A DNA stretch of 48,321 nt from contig JAKAWK010000002.1 of NCBI GenBank assembly GCA_021827365.1, positions 1-48,321 of the forward strand, given 5' to 3'. A program made the translations under genes and the position numbers. This document shows positions 17,871 to 26,716 of the stretch, in pieces (within the stretch, counting starts at the first letter, position 1; every line of letters starts with the position of its first letter). The notes below the pieces were generated by a model. That model was not told the origin of the DNA, ran no database searches, and was given only the letters and a program-made list of their open reading frames with translations. The DNA is from Nitrospirota bacterium (GTDB lineage: Bacteria > Nitrospirota > Leptospirillia > Leptospirillales > Leptospirillaceae).

Positions 17871-18437
17871 CTAGAGGCTGGAGAGAAGGGCCCGGGGAAA
17901 AAGAAGATCCCCGGGCCTTCCGTCCTGGCGGAGAAGGGGTTCGACGCCCCACTCCCGGAGAACAGAGGCTCCTGTCTCGAGGGCCAGCGCCATCTTCTCC
18001 CTGATCAGCCTGGAAAGCTCCCCCCCAAAGGTCTCCCAATCCAGGGGTTGGAGCCCGACGAGGGCCATTTCCCGTGGATTCTTCCCGAGAAGGTCGCACA
18101 AAACGAGCACCTCCTGAAACCCCGTCTGGTGAAGACTCATCTTTCCGGAGTGAAGGTAGGCCGGAACCTCCTCGTTTCTCCGAAGAATCATTGTCCCGGG
18201 AGGTCTTCCGAAATCGACCGCATCGAAAATCAGAAGGTGGCTCGCCTCCTGGATGTAGGGCATCAGCAGAAGACCCTGAGTTCCTCCGTCCATGAGACGA
18301 ACGGAGCCGGGAAAGGAGTAGACCCGCCCGAAAGCCTCGACAGCCCGAACGCCAAACCCTTCGTCGCCCCAGAGCAGATTTCCAATGCCGAGCACAAGAA
18401 CCCCACCCGGGGCCGGGGTTTTCTCCTCCACCTTCAC
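17871..18437 (-). CDS. hupD: [NiFe]-hydrogenase maturation endopeptidase (HyaD/HupD/HoxM)
   Basis: VLGIGNLLWGDEGFGVRAVEAF, MDGGTQGLLLMPYIQEASHLLIFDAVDFG, SLHQTGFQEVL. Confidence 0.95.
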   Translation of the reverse strand: MKVEEKTPAPGGVLVLGIGNLLWGDEGFGVRAVEAFGRVYSFPGSVRLMDGGTQGLLLMPYIQEASHLLIFDAVDFGRPPGTMILRRNEEVPAYLHSGKMSLHQTGFQEVLVLCDLLGKNPREMALVGLQPLDWETFGGELSRLIREKMALALETGASVLREWGVEPLLRQDGRPGDLLFPRALLSSL

Positions 18438-18444
18438 CCCCCGC

Positions 18445-19149
18445 CTACTTGCGGAAAATCCTGAAACCGCTGATCATCGTGCTGACAGAGGTCTGCCGGC
18501 CAACGATATCCTCCCTGACGGCCATGTATATGTGCCCGACCACAAAGACGAGAATAAACCACATACCCAGGTGGTGCAGGGTCCTGAGGTCCTGGGGCTG
18601 GCCTATGAGCGGCGTCACCCATCCGAAAAGACGGTCGGCCCAGGATCCGTCTCCCAGGCCTTCGGCATAGAGGGCTCCGCCCGTCAGGATCATCAAAAGG
18701 CTTCCCAGAACAAAGAAGAAAAACATGGCGAGTTGGGCCATCGGATTGTGCCCGTAGTATTTCCTGGCGCGCTTTTCCAGAAAGAGGTTCCACCGGGCCT
18801 CGTAGCCCAGGGACTGCCACCAGGAGCTCTCCCCCAACGGGAGATGAAAGAGCTCCCGGGAATATTCGTTTCCAAAAACGGCCCAGAGCAGGCGGACCAC
18901 AAAGCCCCCGGCGAAGAGCCAGGCGGCCACGAAATGAACAAACCGCACATCTCCCATCAGGAAGTGATGGCTGGCCTCACCCATGAGGCTCGGAAAGGGG
19001 TGGGCGATCAGAAGGCCGGTTGCGGCCAGAACGAGGATCGAACCGGCGTTGATCCAGTGCCAGAGGCGAACGGGGGCTTCATAGATATAAAAAACCCCCC
19101 TTTCTTCTTCGGGAGCCGCCCGGAACCCTGCCGCATCTTCGTGTCTCAT
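18445..19149 (-). CDS. hupC: Ni/Fe-hydrogenase b-type cytochrome subunit
   Basis: YEAPVRLWHWINAGSILVLAATGLLI; RFVHFVAAWLFAGGFVVRLLWAVFGNEYS; LRTLHHLGMWFILVFVVGHIYMAVREDI (heme-b His residues). Start set at 19149. Confidence 0.95.
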   Translation of the reverse strand: MRHEDAAGFRAAPEEERGVFYIYEAPVRLWHWINAGSILVLAATGLLIAHPFPSLMGEASHHFLMGDVRFVHFVAAWLFAGGFVVRLLWAVFGNEYSRELFHLPLGESSWWQSLGYEARWNLFLEKRARKYYGHNPMAQLAMFFFFVLGSLLMILTGGALYAEGLGDGSWADRLFGWVTPLIGQPQDLRTLHHLGMWFILVFVVGHIYMAVREDIVGRQTSVSTMISGFRIFRK

Positions 19150-19171
19150 CAATCTGTCCCTCCTTCCTCTC

Positions 19172-20965
19172 CTAACAGACCCTGACGCTGTGAAGAGCCT
19201 CTCCGGCCGGGCCGAGGACATGGGTCGAACAGGCCAGGCAAGGGTCGAAGCTGTGAAGGGTCCGCAGGATCTCGAGCGGTTGCTGAGGGTTTGAGAGCGG
19301 GGTGTTCAGGAGAGCGGCCTCGTAGGCTCCGATCTGGCCCTTCGGATCCCGCGGAGAGGCGTTCCAGGTGGTCGGGACGACCGCTTGGTAGTTTTCGATT
19401 TTTTCATCCCGGATCCGGATCCAGTGGGCAAGAGCGCCTCTCGGCGCTTCTCCGAATCCCACCCCCTTGCATTCTCGGGGCCAGGTGGCGGGCTCCCACT
19501 TGTCGGTGTTGGCCGTCGAAGTGTCCCCGGCCCGGATGTTGGCCATGAGCCGGTCGTGGAAATAACGCATCTTGTGGGCCGCCCATGACGCCTCGAGACC
19601 CCGCGCGGCCGTCCTTCCCAGGGTCGAGAAAAGGGCGGAAACCGGAAGGTCGAGCGTCCTGAGCAGATTGTCCACAGGCTCCTTGAACTCCGGTTTTTTC
19701 TGGGCGTAGCCGACCACCCAACGGGCGAGGGGCCCCACCTCCATGGCGTGTCCATTCCAGCGAGGGGCCTTGATGAAGGAGTATTTTCCCTCCTCGTCGA
19801 GTTCCCGGATGTCGGTGGGCGTTCCTTTCGTGTTCTTCCCCAGGACATAGTGGGGATCGGTGAGGCCATCCCACGGGTGTAGACCCTTCGTCTCGTCCGG
19901 ATAGCGATACCAGGAATGAACCACATATTCCTTCACCTCTTCGGGATTCCGGAGATCGACGGGGTGAACGGCGGAGAGATCCCCGTTCACGATGGCCCCC
20001 CGGGGAAGCAGGAGATTTTCGGGACTATCGTTGTTGGCCCGATCGGGGAATTCCCCGTAGGCCAGAACATTTTTCCCCGAAAGCCCCGCCCCGTAAAGCC
20101 AGTCCTTGTAATAGGAGGCAATGGCGATGAGGTCCGGAATGTAAACCTGGTCGATGAAGGTGATGGTCCGGTCGATGATCTCGGAGACGAAATTGAGGCG
20201 TTCCATGTTCAGGGGCGCCCCGGCCGCCAGATCTCCGTCGATGTTGATCGCACAGGGAACTCCGCCCACCAGCCAGTTCGGGTGGGGATTCTTACCCCCG
20301 AAGATGGTCTGGATCTTGACGATGTCCTTCTGGAAATCAAGGGCCTCAAGATAGTGGGTCACGGCCAGAAGATTGACGGCCGCCGGCAGCCGGTAGGAGG
20401 CATTCCCCCAGTACCCGTTGGTGAAGGGTCCCAGTTGACCGGATGCGACAAATTTTTTGAGGCGGTTCTGGACATCACGGAAATAGCCGGGAGAGGAATT
20501 CGGCCAGCGGGAAATTTTTTGTGCTATGGCGGAGGTCTCCCGGGGATCGGCCTTGAGAGCGTCCGGGACATCGACCCAGTCCATGGCATGGAGGTGGTAG
20601 AAATGGACCAGATGGTCCTGGGCATAAAGGGTCGAATGCATGAGATTGCGGATGATGTTCGCATTTTCCGGAATCCTGATTCCCAGGGCATCCTCCACCG
20701 TCCGGACGGAAACCAGGGCATGAACCCCCGTGCAGACGCCACAGATCCGCTGGGTAAAGGCCCAGGCATCGCGGGGATCCCGACCCTTCAGGATCGTCTC
20801 GATTCCCCGCCACATCGTTCCCGAGCTGACCGCATTGCGGATGACATTGTCGTGGTCGATGTTGACCTCGCACCTCAGATGGCCCTCGATCCGGGTCACG
20901 GGATCAACCACCACCCGGCGTCCCGAGTTGTCGAGGCGGAATCCCTGGGTTTCATAGACACTCAT
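19172..20965 (-). CDS. hupL: [NiFe]-hydrogenase large subunit (group 1 uptake type)
   Basis: 597 aa; [24 protein letters not shown] (L1) and [24 protein letters not shown] (L2 plus cleavable C-terminal peptide). Confidence 0.97.
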   Translation of the reverse strand: MSVYETQGFRLDNSGRRVVVDPVTRIEGHLRCEVNIDHDNVIRNAVSSGTMWRGIETILKGRDPRDAWAFTQRICGVCTGVHALVSVRTVEDALGIRIPENANIIRNLMHSTLYAQDHLVHFYHLHAMDWVDVPDALKADPRETSAIAQKISRWPNSSPGYFRDVQNRLKKFVASGQLGPFTNGYWGNASYRLPAAVNLLAVTHYLEALDFQKDIVKIQTIFGGKNPHPNWLVGGVPCAINIDGDLAAGAPLNMERLNFVSEIIDRTITFIDQVYIPDLIAIASYYKDWLYGAGLSGKNVLAYGEFPDRANNDSPENLLLPRGAIVNGDLSAVHPVDLRNPEEVKEYVVHSWYRYPDETKGLHPWDGLTDPHYVLGKNTKGTPTDIRELDEEGKYSFIKAPRWNGHAMEVGPLARWVVGYAQKKPEFKEPVDNLLRTLDLPVSALFSTLGRTAARGLEASWAAHKMRYFHDRLMANIRAGDTSTANTDKWEPATWPRECKGVGFGEAPRGALAHWIRIRDEKIENYQAVVPTTWNASPRDPKGQIGAYEAALLNTPLSNPQQPLEILRTLHSFDPCLACSTHVLGPAGEALHSVRVC

Positions 20966-21001
20966 GGGGTCTGCTCCTTCCCTTGTCCTTGATGATCCTG
21001 G

Positions 21002-22096
21002 TCAGACCGGCCCCTTGTCTCCGGACTGGTCTTTTCCCTCTTCCTTCCCGGTTTTTTTGAGCCCGGTCAGAAGGGCATGGGCCGCCACCCCGGCTCCGGC
21101 CGCCCCCAGGGCGACCATCCCGATCGTGTCGGCATCGGCTTCCACCCCGAAACCCGTGAGGTTCGAAAGATGTTTGTAAAAGGGACCCTTGTCCCAGAAA
21201 TCTTTTTCGGAACATCCGATGCAACCGTGTCCGGACTTGATCGGGAAAGAGACGCCATTGTTCCACCCGGTGGTCGAACAGGCGTTGTAGGTCACCGGGC
21301 CCTTGCATCCGACCTTGTAAAGACAGTATCCCTTCCTGGCCCCTTCATCATCCCAGCGCTCGACATACTGCCCGGCGTCAAAGTTCGGCCGCCGGTAGCA
21401 CTTGTCGTGGATTCTCTGGCTGTAGAACATCTTCGGCCGTCCTTCCCTGTCGAGATCGGGAAGTCGGCCGAAGGCGGTAATGTAGGTGATGACGCCTGTC
21501 ATCACCTCGGCAATGGGGGGACATCCGGGAATCTTGACCACCGGGAGGTCGGTCAGAACCTTGTGAATGGGTGTGGCCTGGGTGGGATTGGGCTTTGCAG
21601 CCTGGACGCATCCCCAGGAGGCACAGGAGCCCCAGGCGATGACGGCCTTGGCCTTCGAGGCGACGCGCCTGAGCTGGCCGACGAAGGGTTTTCCCCCGAC
21701 AATGCAGTACATTCCCTCTTCATTCAGGGGAGGGTTTCCCTCCACGGCCAGGATATATTCTCCGGGATACTTCTCCATGATGCCGTCGATGCAGGCCTCT
21801 GCCTGGAATCCCGCCGCCGCCATGAGGGTGTCGTCGTAATCAAGGGAAATCATCGACAGGATGACATCCTTGGCCAACGGATGGGAGGAGCGGATGAAGG
21901 ATTCGCTGCAGCAGGTACATTCGAGACCGTGCAGCCAGAGGACGGGAACCCGCGGCTTGGTTTCCAGGGCCTGGGCGATTTCATAGACGGTGGCCGGACC
22001 AAGGGACAAACCGGCGGCCATGACACTGCAAAACTTGAGAAAGCTCCTCCGGGTGATTCCCTGGTTTCGCATGACCTCGTAGACTGTCTCGGACAT
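21002..22096 (-). CDS. hupS: [NiFe]-hydrogenase small subunit, Tat-exported, O2-tolerant type
   Basis: Twin-Arg [73 protein letters not shown]-terminal hydrophobic anchor. Start set at 22096 ([13 protein letters not shown]). Confidence 0.96.
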   Translation of the reverse strand: MSETVYEVMRNQGITRRSFLKFCSVMAAGLSLGPATVYEIAQALETKPRVPVLWLHGLECTCCSESFIRSSHPLAKDVILSMISLDYDDTLMAAAGFQAEACIDGIMEKYPGEYILAVEGNPPLNEEGMYCIVGGKPFVGQLRRVASKAKAVIAWGSCASWGCVQAAKPNPTQATPIHKVLTDLPVVKIPGCPPIAEVMTGVITYITAFGRLPDLDREGRPKMFYSQRIHDKCYRRPNFDAGQYVERWDDEGARKGYCLYKVGCKGPVTYNACSTTGWNNGVSFPIKSGHGCIGCSEKDFWDKGPFYKHLSNLTGFGVEADADTIGMVALGAAGAGVAAHALLTGLKKTGKEEGKDQSGDKGPV

Positions 22097-22430
22097 GGTC
22101 CCTCCTCGGTGAATTCGGACACCTGGTCGGATAGATATTCTCTTTCCGACGGAGAATGGGATAGGCGTCGTCGATGACGTCAAATGACTGGTGAGCCGGC
22201 TTCATCGCCGGGAGGGAAAAAGAGCAAGGACGAAACTTGAGAGCGGCTCATGGAAAATAAGGCCGACAGCAAAACTATAACCCCATGAAAAACAGGTTGC
22301 AAGGTCCGAAGCGGATCGCCACGGGGGGCTTGCACTCTTGATATCGCTTGACTTTATCAGCCGTGGTTGATAGCTTTTCGTAATAGGACTCTGGACGGGC
22401 AAAAGACAAATTCACCAAGGATGATCCCTT

Positions 22431-23129
22431 TTGGAACGGACCTCCCAGTACCCCGGTCTCCTGATCGCCATCGAAGGCACCGACGGGTCCGGAAAGACCA
22501 CCCAGGCCGAGCTCCTTAAACACTATTACCTCTCCCGTGGCGTCGCGGTCGTCGTCTCAGCCTGCAACACCGTCGAACTTATCCGTCGGGCCATCTCGGA
22601 TCTCAAGCAGCAGAACTTTCTCGATCCCCTGACTTTCAGCTTCCTCTACGCCGCCGATTTCGTCGACCGCTTCGAGCACCAGATCATTCCGGCGCTGGAA
22701 TCCGGCCAGCTCGTGATCGCCGAACAGTATGTCTATACGGTCTTCGGCCGGGCCATCCTCCGGGGAATCGCCCCCGAATGGATCGCGAACATCTTCGACT
22801 TTGCCCTGGTTCCGGCCAAGACCTTCTATCTCGACCTCCCTGTGGAGTCCCTTCTCGAGAGGATCCACTGGAAGACCCGCCAGGAGCGCTTCTTCGACTA
22901 TTATGAAGCGGGAATGGACATGAATCTTTCCAGCCGGAAAAAGGACTCCTTCGTCATCTACCAGCGCCGGCTCATCGAACTCTACCGGGAGATGGCCAAG
23001 TCCTACGGGATGGAGACCGTCGACGCGATGGCGCCCATCCATCGCCAGCAGAAGACCCTCCGGGCAAAAATCGACAATCTCCTGGCGACCCACCGCAAGG
23101 GAATGGTTTTGGCCGGAGGGGGCCGATGA
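22431..23129 (+). CDS. Thymidylate-kinase-like P-loop protein, paralogue A (TTG start)
   Basis: P-loop IAIEGTDGSGKTTQAELL; DRY motif replaced by EQY (VIAEQYVYTVFGRAILRG); atypical YYEAGMDMNLSSRKK. Confidence 0.8.
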   Translation: MERTSQYPGLLIAIEGTDGSGKTTQAELLKHYYLSRGVAVVVSACNTVELIRRAISDLKQQNFLDPLTFSFLYAADFVDRFEHQIIPALESGQLVIAEQYVYTVFGRAILRGIAPEWIANIFDFALVPAKTFYLDLPVESLLERIHWKTRQERFFDYYEAGMDMNLSSRKKDSFVIYQRRLIELYREMAKSYGMETVDAMAPIHRQQKTLRAKIDNLLATHRKGMVLAGGGR

Positions 23130-23788
23130 GCCACACCCCACCCCATTCCTACCCCGGTCGCCTCATCGTCGTCGAGGGCATCGACGGGTCCGGGAAATCC
23201 ACCCAGATGGACCTCCTGGCCGACTATTTCCAGTCCCGGGGCTTCGGGGTTCTGAAGAGCGCCTGGAATTCAAGTCCTGACATCTCTCCCGTCATCCGCA
23301 AAGCCAAGAAAAAACAGATCCTGACCCCCTATGCCTTCAGCCTCCTGCATGCCGCGGATTTCAGTTTCCGTTACACCTACGAAATCCTTCCGGCCATGGA
23401 GGCGGGCATGGTCGTCCTCTCGGACCGGTACATCTTCACGGCCATCGCCCGGGACTGCGCCCGGGGAATTCCCAAAAAGTGGCTCGTCTCGAATTTCCGC
23501 TTCGCCATCGTTCCCGACCTGACCTTCTTCTTCCGGGTGGATCCGGAGACCTCCTACCAGCGGATCACCCGCACGCGCCCCATCAAGTTCTACGAAGCCG
23601 GGATGGACATGAATCTCTCCACCAATCCCCGCGAATCCTATACCCTGTTCCAGTCCCGGGTCCTGTCCGAATACGAGGCCATGAAGGACGAATACGGCTT
23701 CCATGTGGTGGACGCCACCCTGAGCCTGGAGCGAACCCAGGCCCGGATGCGCCGCCTTCTGGGGCCCATCATCCGTTCCCTTTCCTGA
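23126..23788 (+). CDS. Thymidylate-kinase-like P-loop protein, paralogue B
   Basis: P-loop IVVEGIDGSGKSTQMDLL; VLSDRYIFTAIARDCARG; FYEAGMDMNLSTNPRESY; ATGA overlap with paralogue A. Confidence 0.82.
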   Translation: MSHTPPHSYPGRLIVVEGIDGSGKSTQMDLLADYFQSRGFGVLKSAWNSSPDISPVIRKAKKKQILTPYAFSLLHAADFSFRYTYEILPAMEAGMVVLSDRYIFTAIARDCARGIPKKWLVSNFRFAIVPDLTFFFRVDPETSYQRITRTRPIKFYEAGMDMNLSTNPRESYTLFQSRVLSEYEAMKDEYGFHVVDATLSLERTQARMRRLLGPIIRSLS

Positions 23789-23804
23789 ACAGTCCTCTTT
23801 TGAA

Positions 23805-24299
23805 CTAGGGAGTGCGGAGACAGCCACGGGTATGGACCCGCACGAGAAGGCTGTTTTTCGACACGCGCCTTCCATTCGAGCTGTAAATCCGGAACTGGTA
23901 GGCGGTGCAGGGAAGAAGGCCCGTGATCCGGGTCTGGTTTGTCGGCACATCCTCCACAAGGCGATTGCCGTTGTAGACGAGATAGTCGGTGACATTGTCC
24001 ACCCGGCGCCACTGGAGAAAGATCCCGTCCCCCTCGGCCAGGGGAACGACATGGGAGAAAGTCGGGGGTTCAAGTTCACTTCCGAAGCCGTCGCGGGAAC
24101 TTTTCGTCGTCGTCTCGGAGTTGGAGGGGGTGACAGTCTGAGCGGAGGGCTGTTTGGAGGGCGAGAAGAGTCCTCCCAAAAGGCCGTGAGGATTGTTCCA
24201 GGCCTCGGCAGTGCAGCCGGAAAGCGCGGCAAGCCCCAGAAGTGCCGGGAGGACGGAGCGAACCCCCAGATCCCGCAATGTCTTCCCATTCATAGGCAA
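23805..24299 (-). CDS. Lipoprotein with fibronectin type III-like domain
   Basis: Lipobox LAALSGC; FN3-like PTFSHVVPLAEGDGIFLQWRRVDNVTDYLVYNGNRLVEDVPTNQTRITGLLPCTAYQFRIYSSNGRRVSKNSLLVRVHT. Confidence 0.65.
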   Translation of the reverse strand: MPMNGKTLRDLGVRSVLPALLGLAALSGCTAEAWNNPHGLLGGLFSPSKQPSAQTVTPSNSETTTKSSRDGFGSELEPPTFSHVVPLAEGDGIFLQWRRVDNVTDYLVYNGNRLVEDVPTNQTRITGLLPCTAYQFRIYSSNGRRVSKNSLLVRVHTRGCLRTP

Positions 24300-24345
24300 A
24301 ATCCGTATTCAGGAAGGTCTCCGGGTCGCATCCCGCCCGTTTCGG

Positions 24346-24354
24346 TGCTATAAT
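24346..24354 (+). promoter_or_regulatory. Candidate extended -10 promoter for rpiB-glyA-nrdR-priA
   Basis: TGCTATAAT (TGn + perfect TATAAT) about 69 nt upstream of the rpiB start. Confidence 0.5.
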
Positions 24355-24422
24355 CTTATGACAGGTTTTTTGTTTTGTCACCCTGACCCTTATCGCAAAA
24401 AATCAAACGAAACGATGCCTTC

Positions 24423-24887
24423 ATGTCAAACGACACCTCCGGTTCTTCCCGTTTTTACTTCGGATCCGATCATGCGGGACGGGAACTCAAGGATGTCCTC
24501 GTCGCCCATGCCAAGAACAGGGGTTTTGCGGTCGAGGATCTGGGGACCTATTCCGACGATTCGGTCGACTATCCCGATTACGCCGAGAAGGTGGGCCGTG
24601 CCGTCGTCTCCCATCCCGGCTCCATTGGCGTCCTCGTCTGCGGAACAGGCATCGGGATGAGCATTGCCGCCAACAAGATCCGGGGGATCAGGGCCGGCCT
24701 TCTCTACAATGAAAGCACCGCCAGGCTTGCCCGGCAGCACAACAATGCCAATGTCATCGCAATGGGCGGCCGGGAGATTTCCCCGCTCCAGGCCGTCACC
24801 TGGTTCGACATCTTCGTGGCGACCGCCTTCGAGGGTGGGCGGCATGAGCGGCGCCTCGAAAAGATCGCCCGTCTCGAGACTCCGTGA
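24423..24887 (+). CDS. rpiB: Ribose-5-phosphate isomerase B
   Basis: FGSDHAGRELKD, GVLVCGTGIGMSIAANKIRGIRAGLL, ARQHNNANVIAMGGR. Confidence 0.96.
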   Translation: MSNDTSGSSRFYFGSDHAGRELKDVLVAHAKNRGFAVEDLGTYSDDSVDYPDYAEKVGRAVVSHPGSIGVLVCGTGIGMSIAANKIRGIRAGLLYNESTARLARQHNNANVIAMGGREISPLQAVTWFDIFVATAFEGGRHERRLEKIARLETP

Positions 24888-24980
24888 TTTTCGACAGCGA
24901 ACCTTCCTACAAACAGACCCAAGGCGCAAAAGGGAGAAGACCCCCCTTTCCGCCCATCATCGAGAGAGGACCGGCATTTT

Positions 24981-26249
24981 ATGTTCTGGCTTGAGCAGAA
25001 AGACCCCGAAACCTACCAGGCAATCATGAACGAAGTCAGGCGGGAGCAGGACCGCCTTATCCTCATCGCCTCCGAGAACTATGTGAGCCCCTCCATTCTC
25101 GAGGCGGTGGGATCGGTCATGACCAACAAGTATGCGGAAGGTTATCCCGGCCGGCGCTACTATGCCGGATGCGAAGCGGTCGATGTCGTCGAGGAGCTGG
25201 CCATTTCCCGGGCCAGAACGCTCTTCGGGGCCGAGCATGTGAACGTCCAGCCCCATTCCGGCTCTCAGGCCAACATGGCCGTCTATCTGGCGGCGATCAA
25301 GCCGGGAGACACTATCCTCGGGATGAACCTCTCCCATGGGGGACACCTGACGCATGGCTCCCAGGTCTCCTTTTCCGGACACTATTACAAGTCGGTCTTT
25401 TACGGGGTCGACCCGAAGACGGGACTGATCGACTTCGACGGACTCAGAGCCCAGGCCCGGGAGCACCGGCCGCGCATCATCATCGCCGGAGCCAGCTCTT
25501 ATCCCCGGACGATCGACTTCGCCCCATTCCGGGAGATTGCCGACGAGGTGGGGGCAACCCTTCTCGTGGACATGGCCCACATCGCGGGCCTCGTGGCGGC
25601 CGGGCTCCATCCCTCCCCCTTCGGCGTGGCGGATTTCATCACCACCTCCACCCACAAGACCCTCCGTGGGCCCCGGGGCGGCATGGCCTTCTCCCGCGAG
25701 CCCTTCGGGAAGGCCCTCGACAAGGCGGTCTTTCCCATGATGCAGGGAGGTCCCCTCATGCATGTCGTGGCCGGAAAGGCCGTGATGCTGAACGAAGCCC
25801 TGGCCCCTTCCTTCCGTGAATACATGGCCCGAGTCCTGGAAAACTGCCGGGTCCTGGCCCGTTCCCTCTCGGAAGCCGGTTACAGCCTCCTGACCGGAGG
25901 GACGGACAACCATCTTCTCCTGATCGACCTCAGGCCTCAGGGACTCTCGGGAAAGGATGCCGAACACTATCTCTCCCAGGCGGGAATCTTCGTCAACAAG
26001 AATGCGGTCCCTTTCGACGACAAGCCTCCCACCATCACCAGCGGCATCAGGATCGGCACCCCCGCCGCCACCACCCGCGGCCTGGGCCCCCAGGAAATGC
26101 TCCTGGTGGGGGGCTGGATACGCCAGGCCCTGGAAAGTCGCGGCAAGGAGGAGGTCCTTCGGCGCATCTCCGGAGAGGTCGGGGAACTCCTCTCCCGCTT
26201 CCCCATCTATGGAGAGATCCGGAAGAGTTCCTCCTCTCCCCGTATATGA
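24981..26249 (+). CDS. glyA: Serine hydroxymethyltransferase
   Basis: [56 protein letters not shown]. Confidence 0.98.
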   Translation: MFWLEQKDPETYQAIMNEVRREQDRLILIASENYVSPSILEAVGSVMTNKYAEGYPGRRYYAGCEAVDVVEELAISRARTLFGAEHVNVQPHSGSQANMAVYLAAIKPGDTILGMNLSHGGHLTHGSQVSFSGHYYKSVFYGVDPKTGLIDFDGLRAQAREHRPRIIIAGASSYPRTIDFAPFREIADEVGATLLVDMAHIAGLVAAGLHPSPFGVADFITTSTHKTLRGPRGGMAFSREPFGKALDKAVFPMMQGGPLMHVVAGKAVMLNEALAPSFREYMARVLENCRVLARSLSEAGYSLLTGGTDNHLLLIDLRPQGLSGKDAEHYLSQAGIFVNKNAVPFDDKPPTITSGIRIGTPAATTRGLGPQEMLLVGGWIRQALESRGKEEVLRRISGEVGELLSRFPIYGEIRKSSSSPRI

Positions 26250-26716
26250 ACTGTCCCTTCTGCCGCACGGCCGACTCGAAGGTGATCGACTCCCGGCTGA
26301 CCGCCGACGGACGGGGAATCCGCCGTCGGCGGGAATGTCCGGGCTGCCGGAACCGCTTCACGACCTACGAGTGGGTCCAGGAATCGGCGCCGATGGTGGT
26401 CAAGAAGGACGGGCGCCGCGAGCCCTTCGACCGAAACAAGCTTCAGGAAGGACTCAGGCGGGCCTTCCAGAAACGGCCCGTTTCCACCGGAACACTCGAA
26501 GATCTTGTCAGAACGATCGAACGAACCCTCTCCGAATTTCCCTCTCCCGAAATTCCCTCCAAACGGATCGGCGAACTCGTCATGGATCATCTGGCCCGGA
26601 TCGATCACGTGGCCTACGTCCGTTTCGCCTCGGTCTACAAGAACTTCAGGGACCCGGAAGAGTTTGCCCAGGAAATCACCCGGCTCAAGCATGGATCCGA
26701 TTTCAAGCCCCTCTGA
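26246..26716 (+). CDS. nrdR: Transcriptional repressor NrdR
   Basis: [45 protein letters not shown]-cone [16 protein letters not shown]. Confidence 0.97.
   Translation: MNCPFCRTADSKVIDSRLTADGRGIRRRRECPGCRNRFTTYEWVQESAPMVVKKDGRREPFDRNKLQEGLRRAFQKRPVSTGTLEDLVRTIERTLSEFPSPEIPSKRIGELVMDHLARIDHVAYVRFASVYKNFRDPEEFAQEITRLKHGSDFKPL

Noticed and set aside
19916-20992. 358-aa plus-strand ORF opposite the hydrogenase large subunit
   Set aside because: Shadow of hupL; no independent evidence.
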